From: Allohahella marinimesophila
GTDB lineage: Bacteria; Pseudomonadota; Gammaproteobacteria; Pseudomonadales; Oleiphilaceae
Direction of reading: 5' to 3'
Assembly: GCF_039538005.1 (NCBI RefSeq)
Contig: NZ_BAABBO010000009.1
Location: 480,780 to 544,779 of the forward strand
DNA length: 64,000 nt
Shown here: one piece after another, positions 26,598 to 35,435 of the stretch
Layout of the letters: the number at the start of each line of letters is the position of its first letter
Numbering within the stretch: the first letter of the stretch is position 1
Program-made: the position numbers and the translations under genes
Notes under the pieces: generated by a model
The model's input: only the letters and a program-made list of their open reading frames with translations
The model's database searches: none
What the model was told of the DNA's origin: nothing

Positions 26598-26804
26598 TCA
26601 GAGATCTGACACGTTAGATGACCCGCCAGACATTACCTGGCTGATTGCGTCCGCTTCTGCCATCAATACCAGCTCTCGCAAAGTAGAACCTTTGCTGCCT
26701 CGACGTTCAATCTGAGCAAGCTTGGCTTCGTACAATTTCTGTAACTTGTTGTACTGACAGTTCTTTTCCTGGTTCATCGCTGTATGCCCTCGGCTCACGA
26801 TCAT
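26598..26804 (-). CDS. small hypothetical protein
   Basis: 68 residues from the ATG at 26804 (AGGA just upstream) or 59 from the ATG at 26777 (MNQEKNCQYN, with GAGGG upstream). A helical, charged segment (KLQKLYEAKLAQIERRG) is followed by a second helix (LRELVLMAEADAISQVM). No family recognised. It is flanked by non-coding DNA on both sides and has a palindromic candidate operator about 170 bp upstream, so it may be an independently regulated small protein. Confidence 0.5.
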   Translation of the reverse strand: MIVSRGHTAMNQEKNCQYNKLQKLYEAKLAQIERRGSKGSTLRELVLMAEADAISQVMSGGSSNVSDL

Positions 26805-26971
26805 TTTTCCTGATTTCTGCGTCTGTGCGGAAGTCAAATATTTGGCGCTTTGCGGCGCTGACTTCCTCTTGCCGATATATCAAGCAACGAGCCTGCCAGA
26901 AGATCAGCCTTTTGTACTATGTAGGTACTATTGGCAGCGTTGCTGTGACAAAGTTGGCAAGACAATAGTAG

Positions 26972-26982
26972 TGGTCTGACCA
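26972..26982. promoter_or_regulatory. palindrome TGGTCTGACCA, GntR-type operator candidate
   Basis: The sequence GTGGTCTGACCAC at 26971-26983 is a perfect palindrome with a single central base. TGGTCNGACCA is the consensus recognised by several GntR/FadR-subfamily repressors. No such regulator is in the window. It lies upstream of the small minus-strand gene and beyond the terminator of the MCP gene. Confidence 0.35.
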
Positions 26983-27000
26983 CGCAGCAAGTGTTCAGGC

Positions 27001-27024
27001 AAAAAAAAGCGCCCGAGGGCGCTT
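27001..27024 (-). terminator. Rho-independent terminator of the MCP gene
   Basis: Stem AAGCGCCC/GGGCGCTT (27007-27014 and 27017-27024) with a two-base loop. On the minus strand it is followed by a T-run (27006 to 27001). It lies 28 bp after the MCP stop. Confidence 0.85.
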
Positions 27025-27052
27025 CTTCAGCTTGGCGTGACGAGTCGGACTA

Positions 27053-27946
27053 TCAGTTGGGGAGCGTCCCTTTAAGGGAGCGGCCTAAATCGACCGACCT
27101 TGTAAGGCCATCTGACGTTTCGCGAGCCTTTGCCGAGAGCGTGCCGAGATCATCGGAGGCGCGATCCAGACTTTGCCTGAAACCATGGCAGTCCTTGCCG
27201 ACAGCCTTCGTTGCCTCGGCTGTGCTGTGAGCAGACCCCATCAGATCATTGATCGTGCGTACAGTTTCACCAGCTATGGTGACGCTGCTGCTGATGACTT
27301 CAGAGACTTCCTGCTGCTTCTGAATCACCTGACCAGAAATGTCGGTGATTTTCTTGATTTCGCTCTGGATTTCTTCAGCCGATTCGTTCGCCGTGTTGGC
27401 CAGCTGTCGCACTTCGTCAGCCACCACCGCGAAGCCACGACCATGTTCACCGGCTCTGGCTGCCTCAATAGCGGCATTGAGTGCCAGCAGGTTGGTCTGA
27501 TCGGCGATGGCCTTGATGGATTCCACGAGCTGATTAATGGTCTTGTTACTGTTCTCGAGCGAGAGCAGCAATTGTGTGAACTCGGAGATATAGCGCGATG
27601 AGACTTCAATATTGGAGGACAGCTGCTTGATGTCGGCGATACTCTGTCGCGCGGTGTCAACGGTCGCTGAAGCATTGGTGCTGGCATGTTCTGCACTGTC
27701 ACTGAGATGACCAGCATGACTAACGGCCGCATTCAGATCGCCCTGAAGCGAATCGATGGCTGCAGCATTATCCGCTTGGAGCTTGCTGACAGGCTCGAGA
27801 AGCTGCAAAAGTTCGGACGCCGCTTTGCCAGGCTGTGTCGCCATAAGGCTATCGAACTGCTGCGCTTTCTTCTCGAGCAGGTTGAGTTGTGCCAGCTCGA
27901 CAACCTTTTCGTGTGTACCTACCTTGACCTTGCCAAATCCAAACAT
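27053..27946 (-). CDS. soluble methyl-accepting chemotaxis protein
   Basis: 297 residues from the ATG at 27946, which has GGAG ten bases upstream. No membrane helix or periplasmic domain is present, so it is cytoplasmic. A short N-terminal region (about 1-60) is followed by a long coiled-coil signalling domain with the conserved hairpin tip QTNLLALNAAIEAARAGEHGRGFAVVADEVRQLA. It would signal through CheW/CheA; the only chemosensory system in the window is Pil-Chp, some 12 kb away. What it senses is not evident; the N-terminus is too short for a standard PAS or globin domain. A strong terminator follows. Confidence 0.9.
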   Translation of the reverse strand: MFGFGKVKVGTHEKVVELAQLNLLEKKAQQFDSLMATQPGKAASELLQLLEPVSKLQADNAAAIDSLQGDLNAAVSHAGHLSDSAEHASTNASATVDTARQSIADIKQLSSNIEVSSRYISEFTQLLLSLENSNKTINQLVESIKAIADQTNLLALNAAIEAARAGEHGRGFAVVADEVRQLANTANESAEEIQSEIKKITDISGQVIQKQQEVSEVISSSVTIAGETVRTINDLMGSAHSTAEATKAVGKDCHGFRQSLDRASDDLGTLSAKARETSDGLTRSVDLGRSLKGTLPN

Positions 27947-28065
27947 GTCACATTGCTCCGCACGCAGCCGCAGCACCGCTGCGAAAAGAAAGTCCAGTAC
28001 GCCTGTTTGAGCATAGTGTAGACAATCATTCCAATAGTCGTACTGCGTGCGAAGCTCTGGATTGT

Positions 28066-28845
28066 TTAAATTTGTTGAGCGGATTTGCCGCGACCGAAGA
28101 GACGTCTCATGCCCAGCGCAGCCATACCGATACTGAACAGCGCAAGTGTGCCGGACACTGGAACAGGATTCGGCTCTTCACCGGTGTCGGCCACTGTTAC
28201 CTGTAGTCCATCAATCTTGAACTGGTCGTTTCCGGTGCTGAAGCCAGCGCTACCGAAAGCAGGGTTATAGGCACCGATCAACCAGGTTGAGGCCACGAAA
28301 TTCTGTGCGTTGATAGCAGTATTCGAAACATTGGCGTATTGACCAACGAGTGACCAGCCTGACGCGCCGAGGTCGCTATAAGTGTCTGCACTGCTGAAGC
28401 CCGAGAACTGGCCACCATTGAAGCCCAGAACAGACATATCCGAATCCGTGCCGATCCAGCCCAAAGAAATACCGCTCAAGCTGACTTCACTGCTGAATGA
28501 GAGCAGAAGCATGTCATAGTCGGCCCAGCCTAAGAAGGAATCGGCCGAGTTGTCGATGCTATGCGCCGGGCTGTAGCAGGACGAGCCGACGACTTCATCC
28601 CGGTTACAGACGCCGAGACCATTCCAGGCGCCAATGCCCGCAGTACGGATTCTGTTGTCGAACAGGCCGCCAGTATCAGAAAAAGCTGTTACAGTCAGGT
28701 CAAGGCCAGAGACTTCATATGAAAGGCTGCTGTAGTACTTGCCGTAAGTAGTGCCTTGCAGCAAGTCGAAGCTGATGGCGGCGGCCTGAACGCTTGCGCA
28801 AGAAATGGCGGCAGCGATACCTGATGCGATGAGTATACCTTTCAT
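28066..28845 (-). CDS. PEP-CTERM-like exported protein
   Basis: 259 residues from the ATG at 28845, preceded by a strong GGGGAAG site. A signal peptide (about 1-22, ending VQAAA) is followed by a Ser/Gly/Asp-rich domain with little Lys or Arg, including one Cys pair (GVCNRDEVVGSSC). The C-terminus has the tripartite sorting layout: VPVSGTLALF, a hydrophobic helix (SIGMAALGM) and a basic end (RRLFGRGK). The usual Pro-Glu-Pro is replaced by V-P-V-S. Such proteins are processed by an exosortase and end up on the surface or in exopolysaccharide; no exosortase gene is in this window. It diverges from a diguanylate cyclase across an AT-rich 239-bp region. Confidence 0.82.
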   Translation of the reverse strand: MKGILIASGIAAAISCASVQAAAISFDLLQGTTYGKYYSSLSYEVSGLDLTVTAFSDTGGLFDNRIRTAGIGAWNGLGVCNRDEVVGSSCYSPAHSIDNSADSFLGWADYDMLLLSFSSEVSLSGISLGWIGTDSDMSVLGFNGGQFSGFSSADTYSDLGASGWSLVGQYANVSNTAINAQNFVASTWLIGAYNPAFGSAGFSTGNDQFKIDGLQVTVADTGEEPNPVPVSGTLALFSIGMAALGMRRLFGRGKSAQQI

Positions 28846-29084
28846 TGAAACTTCCCCTTCATGACCTATATTTGAGACAGCAGAACCATTGAATGAACAA
28901 CGATTCTCTTCATTGGCCCACTGGATACAGCGAACATGCCTCGAGATATGCATTAAAAGGGCCATATCTGAATTTATTATTGGAATCAATATGTTAAAAT
29001 TTTTGTGTAAACTATATTGACGCATGTGTGTATAAAAAATAGACACGTTTCCAGGTGACTGTCGCGTCGGGAGGAGAGGTGAGC

Positions 29085-30200
29085 ATGCTGTCAGATCGCG
29101 AGCGAAAATCGCAGCGGCGAAGAGAAAGAGTCGCGCTCTCCACCTCAGTGTCTTACATGCTGACCTGGCTCACCTTTGCCGTTGCCTGGGCGGTCGGGGT
29201 CTTTCCTGGCAAGCACCTGGCCATTTTGTTACTGATGACCGCGTTCGTGAGCATTGGCTTCTGGCTGGTGTTTCGCCTGAAGCTCAACCTGCGGTTCAGG
29301 GATAAAGACCTCACCGCCGAGCAAATGGCGCTATCGCTGATCCCGCCCCTGTACGCGCTGTTCTTTCTCGAGAATCCCCAGGCCCGAAGCAGCATTCTGC
29401 TCATCATCTTCATTCCGCTGGTGTATGGGATTCTGGGGCTGAGACGCCAGCAGTTCATACGAATCGGCATCCTGAATTTCCTCTTCTGTATCCTCCTGAT
29501 CGGCAGTCTGTGGTGGCTCCGGCCAGCCTATGTCGATTTACGTATCGAAGCCGTTCAGCTCACGGCGCTCTTGGTCGTGATCGGGCAGTTGATCCTGATA
29601 GGCGGCTACATCAGTGAGCTTCGCAACAGGTTGAAAAAGAACAATATTCAGCTGGAGGAGGCGCTCGAAACCATTCAGGAAATGGCGAGTACTGATGAGC
29701 TGACGGGGCTGAGCAACAGACGTGCCCTGATGGAAAAGATTGAACAGGAGTTCAGTCGCTGTACGCGTGGTGGTCCTGGCTTCAGCGTCTGCCTCATTGA
29801 TGTGGATTTTTTCAAGCGAATCAACGATACCTTCGGCCATCACGCCGGTGATCAAGTGCTCAGGGAACTGGCCCAGATGATGAAGGATTGTTTGCGCAAG
29901 ATTGATTGTGTTGGCCGCTTTGGTGGCGAAGAATTCCTGCTGGTGCTGCCGCAAACCGCGCTTGAAGGCGCCGTAATGAAGGCAGAGCGTTTACGACAGG
30001 CCGTGGAAGGTATGCGTTTTGATTCGATCGAACAGGGTCTGACCATCACGATTTCGATTGGCGTTGCCCAGTACGACTGCAATGAAAACTTTGAGCAGAC
30101 TATTGCCCGGGCGGACACTGCGCTATACGCTGCCAAGAACAGAGGCCGCAATCAGACCAGGACAGAGCTCGATATCGAGGCCTCCTCCGCACCCGCCTGA
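29085..30200 (+). CDS. membrane-bound diguanylate cyclase (GGDEF)
   Basis: 371 residues from the ATG at 29085, preceded by GGAGGAG; a GTG at 29055 is less likely. There are about six N-terminal membrane helices (about 20-190) with no extracellular domain, then a GGDEF domain (about 205-360) with TDELTGLSNRRAL, DVDFFKRINDTFGHHAGD and the active site RFGGEEFLLVL. It should make cyclic-di-GMP from two GTP. An RxxD inhibitory site is not obvious. It is the neighbour of a PEP-CTERM-like surface protein, which would fit biofilm or matrix control. The nfeD gene starts 16 bp later. Confidence 0.92.
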   Translation: MLSDRERKSQRRRERVALSTSVSYMLTWLTFAVAWAVGVFPGKHLAILLLMTAFVSIGFWLVFRLKLNLRFRDKDLTAEQMALSLIPPLYALFFLENPQARSSILLIIFIPLVYGILGLRRQQFIRIGILNFLFCILLIGSLWWLRPAYVDLRIEAVQLTALLVVIGQLILIGGYISELRNRLKKNNIQLEEALETIQEMASTDELTGLSNRRALMEKIEQEFSRCTRGGPGFSVCLIDVDFFKRINDTFGHHAGDQVLRELAQMMKDCLRKIDCVGRFGGEEFLLVLPQTALEGAVMKAERLRQAVEGMRFDSIEQGLTITISIGVAQYDCNENFEQTIARADTALYAAKNRGRNQTRTELDIEASSAPA

Positions 30201-30216
30201 CAGGAACATCTACAGC

Positions 30217-30672
30217 ATGTCGGCTTTCGAACTCGTTTACTGGCACTGGCTGCTGCTGGGCATGATTCTCGTCATTGCCGAAGTCTTCATCGCCAGCTTC
30301 ATATTCTTCTGGTTTGGCATTGCGGCCTTCGTCATGGCCGTTCTTCTGCTGTTTTCGCAGCCTACGCTTGAAATTCAGTTACTGATCTGGGGCGTTACTT
30401 CGCTCGGTCTGGTCGTGCTCTGGAATATCCTGTTGCGGCCGCGCTGGAAAGACCGCACGCGCTCTGGCATGGCCAGCGAGGCGCTCAAGGGGCAGGTTGG
30501 ACAGGTCTATGAAGTTGAACTGGATCCCAGCCGTGGCAAACTCAGGTTCGCAGTGCCAATTCTTGGCGACGACGAGTGGCGTTTCCTGTCCCATACGACC
30601 TTTAGCGTCGGTGACCGCGCCCGTGTGGTCGATATTTCCGGCAATACGCTGGTGATCGAAAAGGTCGGCTGA
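30217..30672 (+). CDS. NfeD-like membrane protein
   Basis: 151 residues from the ATG at 30217 (AGGAAC upstream). Two or three N-terminal membrane helices precede a C-terminal OB-fold (about 85-150; LKGQVGQVYEVELDPSRGKLRF and GDRARVVDISGNTLVIEKVG). The family partners with SPFH proteins such as QmcA, encoded 67 bp downstream, and is thought to organise membrane microdomains. This pair is common in bacteria. Confidence 0.9.
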   Translation: MSAFELVYWHWLLLGMILVIAEVFIASFIFFWFGIAAFVMAVLLLFSQPTLEIQLLIWGVTSLGLVVLWNILLRPRWKDRTRSGMASEALKGQVGQVYEVELDPSRGKLRFAVPILGDDEWRFLSHTTFSVGDRARVVDISGNTLVIEKVG

Positions 30673-30739
30673 AACGCCAGCTGACGGGTTGCTGTCCGTC
30701 ATACATATTTTGCTTTTCGGTTAATCAGGAGATGAGATC

Positions 30740-31594
30740 ATGGGTCAGGAATCGTTAATAGTCGTCGTCGTCTTTGTGGTGCTCGTCGGGGTCACCATTG
30801 CCATGGGTGTGCGTATCGTGCCGCAGGGCTACAAACACATCGTGCAGCGGCTGGGCAAGTATCAGCGCACATTGAACCCCGGTCTCAATCTCATCATTCC
30901 CTATGTCGACCAGGTGCCGTACAAGATCACCACCAAGGACATCGTGCTTGATATCCCGTCCCAGGAAGTCATCACGCAGGACAACGTCACCATCAAGGCA
31001 AACGCGGTCGCCTACATCAATATCGTTGCTCCTGAGAAGGCAGTCTATGGCGTCGAAGAATACGAGATGGCCATCAGAAACCTGGTGCAGACGGCGCTGC
31101 GCTCGATCATCGGTGAGCAGACGCTGGACGAAGCGTTGTCCTCACGGGACAAGATCAAGCTGCGGTTGAGAGAGTCGATTTCAGATGACATTGCTGACTG
31201 GGGCATCAACTTGAAAACTGTCGAGATCCAGGACATCAATCCTTCGACCACCATGCAGCTGGCCATGGAAGAACAGGCCGCAGCTGAGCGTCAACGACGG
31301 GCGACGGTCACCCGTGCCGAAGGGCAGAAGCAGGCCGCGATACTCGAAGCCGACGGTCGCCTCGAAGCGTCGCGACGCGATGGTGCTGCGCAGGTGGTGC
31401 TGGCCGAGGCCAGTGGTGAGGCGCTCGAACGTGTGGCCAAGGCAATAGGCAACCAGGATCTGCCCATCACCTATCTGTTGGGCGAAAAGTACATTGCGGC
31501 CCTGGCCGAGCTGTCCACTTCGGACAATGCCAAAACGGTCGTGCTGCCGGCTGATCTGCCTGCTGCGCTCAAGGGGTTCATCAATCGAAGCTGA
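30740..31594 (+). CDS. qmcA: SPFH/band-7 protein, QmcA family
   Basis: 284 residues. One N-terminal membrane helix (about 5-25) is followed by the SPFH domain starting RIVPQGYKHIVQRLGKYQRTLNPGLNLIIPY and then an Ala/Glu-rich coiled coil (about 185-240). QmcA-like proteins form large membrane-attached assemblies and interact with FtsH-type proteases. The nfeD partner is just upstream. Confidence 0.93.
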   Translation: MGQESLIVVVVFVVLVGVTIAMGVRIVPQGYKHIVQRLGKYQRTLNPGLNLIIPYVDQVPYKITTKDIVLDIPSQEVITQDNVTIKANAVAYINIVAPEKAVYGVEEYEMAIRNLVQTALRSIIGEQTLDEALSSRDKIKLRLRESISDDIADWGINLKTVEIQDINPSTTMQLAMEEQAAAERQRRATVTRAEGQKQAAILEADGRLEASRRDGAAQVVLAEASGEALERVAKAIGNQDLPITYLLGEKYIAALAELSTSDNAKTVVLPADLPAALKGFINRS

Positions 31595-31624
31595 GTTCAC
31601 AGCGCGTAAGCCCGGAGCCTCTGG

Positions 31625-33418
31625 ATGAGGGGCTATGGGCAACACGACGACAGTCCCGCCGGTGAGCTGAGCTTCAGGACACTGAAGTCGCTGCTGCCTT
31701 TCCTGGCCGACTTCCGTGGCCGAATAATCATCGCATTGCTTTGCCTCGTCGCGGCGAAACTGGCGACGGTGGCTCTGCCTTTCGTGCTGAAAGGCGTCGT
31801 CGATGATCTCGACCCCAGCCAGGTCGAAGACGCTGTGCTGATACTCCCGCTGGCGTTACTGATCGCCTACGGCGTTCTGCGCTTCGCAAATACCTTGTTC
31901 AGTGAGTTACGCGATACCCTGTTTGGGCGCGTGACCGAGCGAGCCATGCGTCATATCGGGCTACGGGTCTTCAGCCATCTTCATGCACTGGAACTGAATT
32001 ACCACCTCAATCGCAATACCGGCGGAGTCGCCCGGGATATAGAGCGCGGAGTCAGTGGCGTCGGTTTCATACTCCGTTTCATGGTCTTCAACATCATTCC
32101 CACCATCCTGGAAGTGGCCCTGGTCATTGGTCTGCTGCTGATGCGCTACAACCCCTGGTTTGCGCTCATCATGCTGATTGCGGTGGTGGTGTACGTGACC
32201 TATTCAATCAAGGTGACCGAATGGCGCACCGAGTATATCCGCGAGGCCAATCGGGCAGACTCGCAGAGCAATACCAGAGCTATCGATAGTCTGATCAACT
32301 ACGAAACGGTGAAATACTTCAATAATGAAGCCTTCGAAGCCCGTCACTACGACACCGATCTGGAGGCCTGGGAAAGTGCCCGTCGCAAGAACCGGCTGTC
32401 ACTGTTTGCACTCAACGGTGGCCAGGCGCTGATCATCGGCTGTGCCATGACTGCCATGCTCATACTGGCGGCCAGCGAAGTTGTCGCCGGCAACATGACG
32501 CTGGGGGACTTCGTGCTGGTCAATGCCTTCACCGTGCAGCTGTTCATGCCCTTGAACTTTCTTGGCTTCGTGTATCGAGAGATGAAGGGGTCATTGGCGA
32601 GTATGGAGCAGATGTTTCGCCTGCTGGAGATCAAACCTGGCATCAGCGATGTCGAAGATGCCGAGGTGCTGAAACTGAGTGCTGGTCGCATTGAATTTAG
32701 GGATCTGGATTTCGGCTATCGCCCTGATCGGCCGATTTTGAAACAGTTGAATTTTACGGTGGAAGCGGGCACCAAGTTGGCAGTCGTGGGAGATAGTGGT
32801 GCGGGCAAGTCGACGCTGGTGAAACTACTGTACCGATTCTATGACCCGACGAGTGGACAGATTCTCATCGATGGTCAGGACATCCGCCAATGCACACAGG
32901 CTTCGGTCAGAGCGAACATCGGTATCGTTCCGCAGGACACGGTGCTGTTCAATACGACGCTTGGCGAGAATATTCGCTATGGACGCACTGATGCGACGGA
33001 CGAGGAAATTGCTGAGGTCATCGCCATGGCGCATCTCGACATTTTCATCAAGGCGCTGCCTGAGGGGCTGGATACGCTGGTGGGCGAGCGCGGCCTCAAG
33101 CTCAGTGGTGGAGAAAAGCAGCGAGTCGCCATTGCGCGGACTCTGCTGAAGAATCCGGGCATCCTTGTGTTCGATGAAGCGACCTCGTCGCTTGACTCAA
33201 AGGTTGAGCGTTCCATCGTCGATGCGCTCAATGCCATGGCTACCGGTCGCACGACTATCGTGATTGCACACCGCCTGTCGACCATCGTCGATGCGGATGT
33301 CATCCTGGTGATGAGGAACGGACGCATCGTAGAGCGGGGCACCCATGCCACGCTATTGTCCACAGACGGGGTCTACAGTGAGCTCTGGCGCACGCAGGAT
33401 GCTGCCAGAGCGCAGTAA
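31625..33418 (+). CDS. ABC transporter, Atm1/heavy-metal exporter type
   Basis: 597 residues: an N-terminal six-helix transmembrane domain (about 35-320) and a C-terminal ATPase with Walker A (GDSGAGKSTLVK), the signature (LSGGEKQRVAIAR) and Walker B (GILVFDEATSSLDS). The SLINYETVKYFNNEAFEARHYD stretch in the transmembrane domain is characteristic of the Atm1/HMT1 group, which exports glutathione-linked metal or sulfur compounds. It starts 30 bp after qmcA and may be read with it. Confidence 0.92.
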   Translation: MRGYGQHDDSPAGELSFRTLKSLLPFLADFRGRIIIALLCLVAAKLATVALPFVLKGVVDDLDPSQVEDAVLILPLALLIAYGVLRFANTLFSELRDTLFGRVTERAMRHIGLRVFSHLHALELNYHLNRNTGGVARDIERGVSGVGFILRFMVFNIIPTILEVALVIGLLLMRYNPWFALIMLIAVVVYVTYSIKVTEWRTEYIREANRADSQSNTRAIDSLINYETVKYFNNEAFEARHYDTDLEAWESARRKNRLSLFALNGGQALIIGCAMTAMLILAASEVVAGNMTLGDFVLVNAFTVQLFMPLNFLGFVYREMKGSLASMEQMFRLLEIKPGISDVEDAEVLKLSAGRIEFRDLDFGYRPDRPILKQLNFTVEAGTKLAVVGDSGAGKSTLVKLLYRFYDPTSGQILIDGQDIRQCTQASVRANIGIVPQDTVLFNTTLGENIRYGRTDATDEEIAEVIAMAHLDIFIKALPEGLDTLVGERGLKLSGGEKQRVAIARTLLKNPGILVFDEATSSLDSKVERSIVDALNAMATGRTTIVIAHRLSTIVDADVILVMRNGRIVERGTHATLLSTDGVYSELWRTQDAARAQ

Positions 33419-33494
33419 GGCGTGGTAAACTGTTCGTTTTGCATGCACCGGATTTGCGGTCCGGCCTGCTGAACACCAAGTGAGATTGCCCATC

Positions 33495-34565
33495 ATGTCC
33501 GATGAAAGTGTCCACGGTACGGTTCTGTCCAATGAACCTGCCGAAGCGCTGCCAATTACCGTAGCGGCGCTCTATCGTTTTATCGATCTGCCCGATTTTG
33601 AAAGCCTGCGTGAGCCCCTGCTGGAAGCCATGCGCGTTCACGAGGTCCGTGGGACGCTGCTGCTGGCTGCGGAAGGCATTAACGGCACCGTTGCCGCCGC
33701 CCATGCCAGCATGGATGCCTTTCTCAAGTGTCTTCAGGCTCAGGCGCCCTTCGCAGCAATGACGGTGAAGCGTTCCTATTGTGCCGAGCCGCCTTTCTAT
33801 CGCTCCAAGGTCAAACTCAAGCGTGAAATCGTGACTATGGGCGTGGACACTGTCGATCCAAAGGAAGTAGTTGGCACCTACGTCAAACCGAAGGACTGGA
33901 ACGATCTGATCAGCGATCCGGATGTGCTTCTGATCGATACGCGTAACACTTATGAAACCCGAGTGGGCAAATTCGAAGGCGCCGTCGATCCGGGCACCGA
34001 TTCATTCCGCGCGTTTCCGGCGTATGTCGAAGCCAACCTGGATAAGCAGGTTCACCGGAAAGTTGCCATGTACTGCACTGGTGGCATTCGCTGCGAAAAG
34101 AGCACAGCCTATCTCAAGCAACAGGGTTTCGAAGAGGTCTATCACCTCGAAGGTGGCATCCTGCGCTATCTCGAGGAGGTGCCGGAAGCTGAAAGCCTGT
34201 GGCGCGGGGAGTGTTTTGTCTTCGACAATCGGGTAACGGTTGATCATCAGCTGAAACAGGGTTCCTACGACCAGTGTCATGCCTGCCGTATGCCGGTGAC
34301 AGCGGAAGAACAGCAGGACGAGCGCTTCCAGCCAGGCATCAGCTGCCCACACTGTTTCGACAGCATAGCGCCAGAGCGTCGCAAGCGCTTCGAGGAACGA
34401 GAGAAGCAGATGCGACTCGCCAGCAGTCGTGGCGAAGCGCATATCGGGCTCGATGCTGCGGACACGCTGGCGAAGAAGCAGGCTGAAAAGCGCAGACAGG
34501 CCCGGGAGAAAGCCTTGCAGGTTGAGCAGGCCGATGCCGGTGACGGGAACCGCGCCGGGTGCTGA
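33495..34565 (+). CDS. trhO: tRNA uridine-34 hydroxylase TrhO (rhodanese-like)
   Basis: 356 residues from the ATG at 33495; an in-frame GTG at 33480 would add five. It was formerly called YceA. An N-terminal ferredoxin-like domain precedes a rhodanese domain whose active-site loop is YCTGGIRCEKS. A C-terminal region with CHACRMP and CPHCFD could bind zinc. TrhO hydroxylates uridine 34 of some tRNAs in an oxygen-dependent way. Its last 7 bp overlap the rlmJ start. Confidence 0.93.
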   Translation: MSDESVHGTVLSNEPAEALPITVAALYRFIDLPDFESLREPLLEAMRVHEVRGTLLLAAEGINGTVAAAHASMDAFLKCLQAQAPFAAMTVKRSYCAEPPFYRSKVKLKREIVTMGVDTVDPKEVVGTYVKPKDWNDLISDPDVLLIDTRNTYETRVGKFEGAVDPGTDSFRAFPAYVEANLDKQVHRKVAMYCTGGIRCEKSTAYLKQQGFEEVYHLEGGILRYLEEVPEAESLWRGECFVFDNRVTVDHQLKQGSYDQCHACRMPVTAEEQQDERFQPGISCPHCFDSIAPERRKRFEEREKQMRLASSRGEAHIGLDAADTLAKKQAEKRRQAREKALQVEQADAGDGNRAGC

Positions 34566-35425
34566 GCTATCAGCATGCCTACCATGCCGGCAACTTTGCG
34601 GATGTACACAAGCACCTTCTGCTGACGCGGGTGCTCGCTTATCTCAATCAGAAGCCGGCTGGCTGGACCTGCTACGAGACGCATGCCGGCGATGGCATGT
34701 ATGACCTCTCGAGCGCGGAGGCGCTCAAGACAGGCGAGGCAGATGCCGGAATCAAGCGGCTGCTGAGCGAGCGCGTCAGTGCAGGCCCGTTGCCCGAGAT
34801 GATGCAGACCTATCTCGACATCGTACGCGCCCAGCTCGAGCAGCAACGCTATCCCGGGTCCCCAGGCATCGCGCTGGGCATGGCCCGCGAGCAGGACGCC
34901 CAAGTGCTGTGTGAGCTGCATCCTGCTGCCTTCGAGGCGCTGCGAGGCTGGGCGGGGACAGCGCGCCGCCATCAGGGTGCTCGGATCGCCGTTCACCAGC
35001 GCGATGGTTTCGAAGGTGTCGCTGCCCTCAGCCCACCTGCAGGCGGGCGTGGCGTCGTGCTCATCGACCCAAGCTACGAAATCAAGTCTGACTACGACAC
35101 CATCCCGCAGTGGACCGATACCTTGCTGCAGAAATGGCGCGGAGCCGTGGTCATGCAATGGTATCCCATGCTGGCCAAAGCGGGGCAGGCCGAGATCCTT
35201 GCCGGCATGAAAGCGGCGTTGCCTGCGGCATCGGGTATTCGCTTGACGGTCGAGTGGCTGACGACTGGCGCAGCCGGAATGCGCGGCGACAGGACGCCTG
35301 GTATGTCTGGCAGCGGCATGGTCATCACCAATGCGCCGTGGACCCTGGCGGACGAGCTGGCTGGTATAAAAGACTGGTTGAACGAGCATCTTTCGATCGT
35401 TCAGCATATCGAGGTTCTGAACTGA
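34559..35425 (+). CDS. rlmJ: 23S rRNA (adenine2030-N6)-methyltransferase
   Basis: 288 residues from a GTG at 34559; the N-terminus LSYQHAYHAGNFADVHKH aligns exactly with the family start. RlmJ methylates A2030 of 23S rRNA using SAM. The catalytic motif, normally DPPYE, is DPSYE here (LIDPSYEIKSDYDTI). The second Pro is replaced by Ser, while the Asp and Tyr remain. The start overlaps the end of trhO by 7 bp. Confidence 0.94.
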   Translation: MLSYQHAYHAGNFADVHKHLLLTRVLAYLNQKPAGWTCYETHAGDGMYDLSSAEALKTGEADAGIKRLLSERVSAGPLPEMMQTYLDIVRAQLEQQRYPGSPGIALGMAREQDAQVLCELHPAAFEALRGWAGTARRHQGARIAVHQRDGFEGVAALSPPAGGRGVVLIDPSYEIKSDYDTIPQWTDTLLQKWRGAVVMQWYPMLAKAGQAEILAGMKAALPAASGIRLTVEWLTTGAAGMRGDRTPGMSGSGMVITNAPWTLADELAGIKDWLNEHLSIVQHIEVLN

Positions 35426-35435
35426 GGTTGTCACT

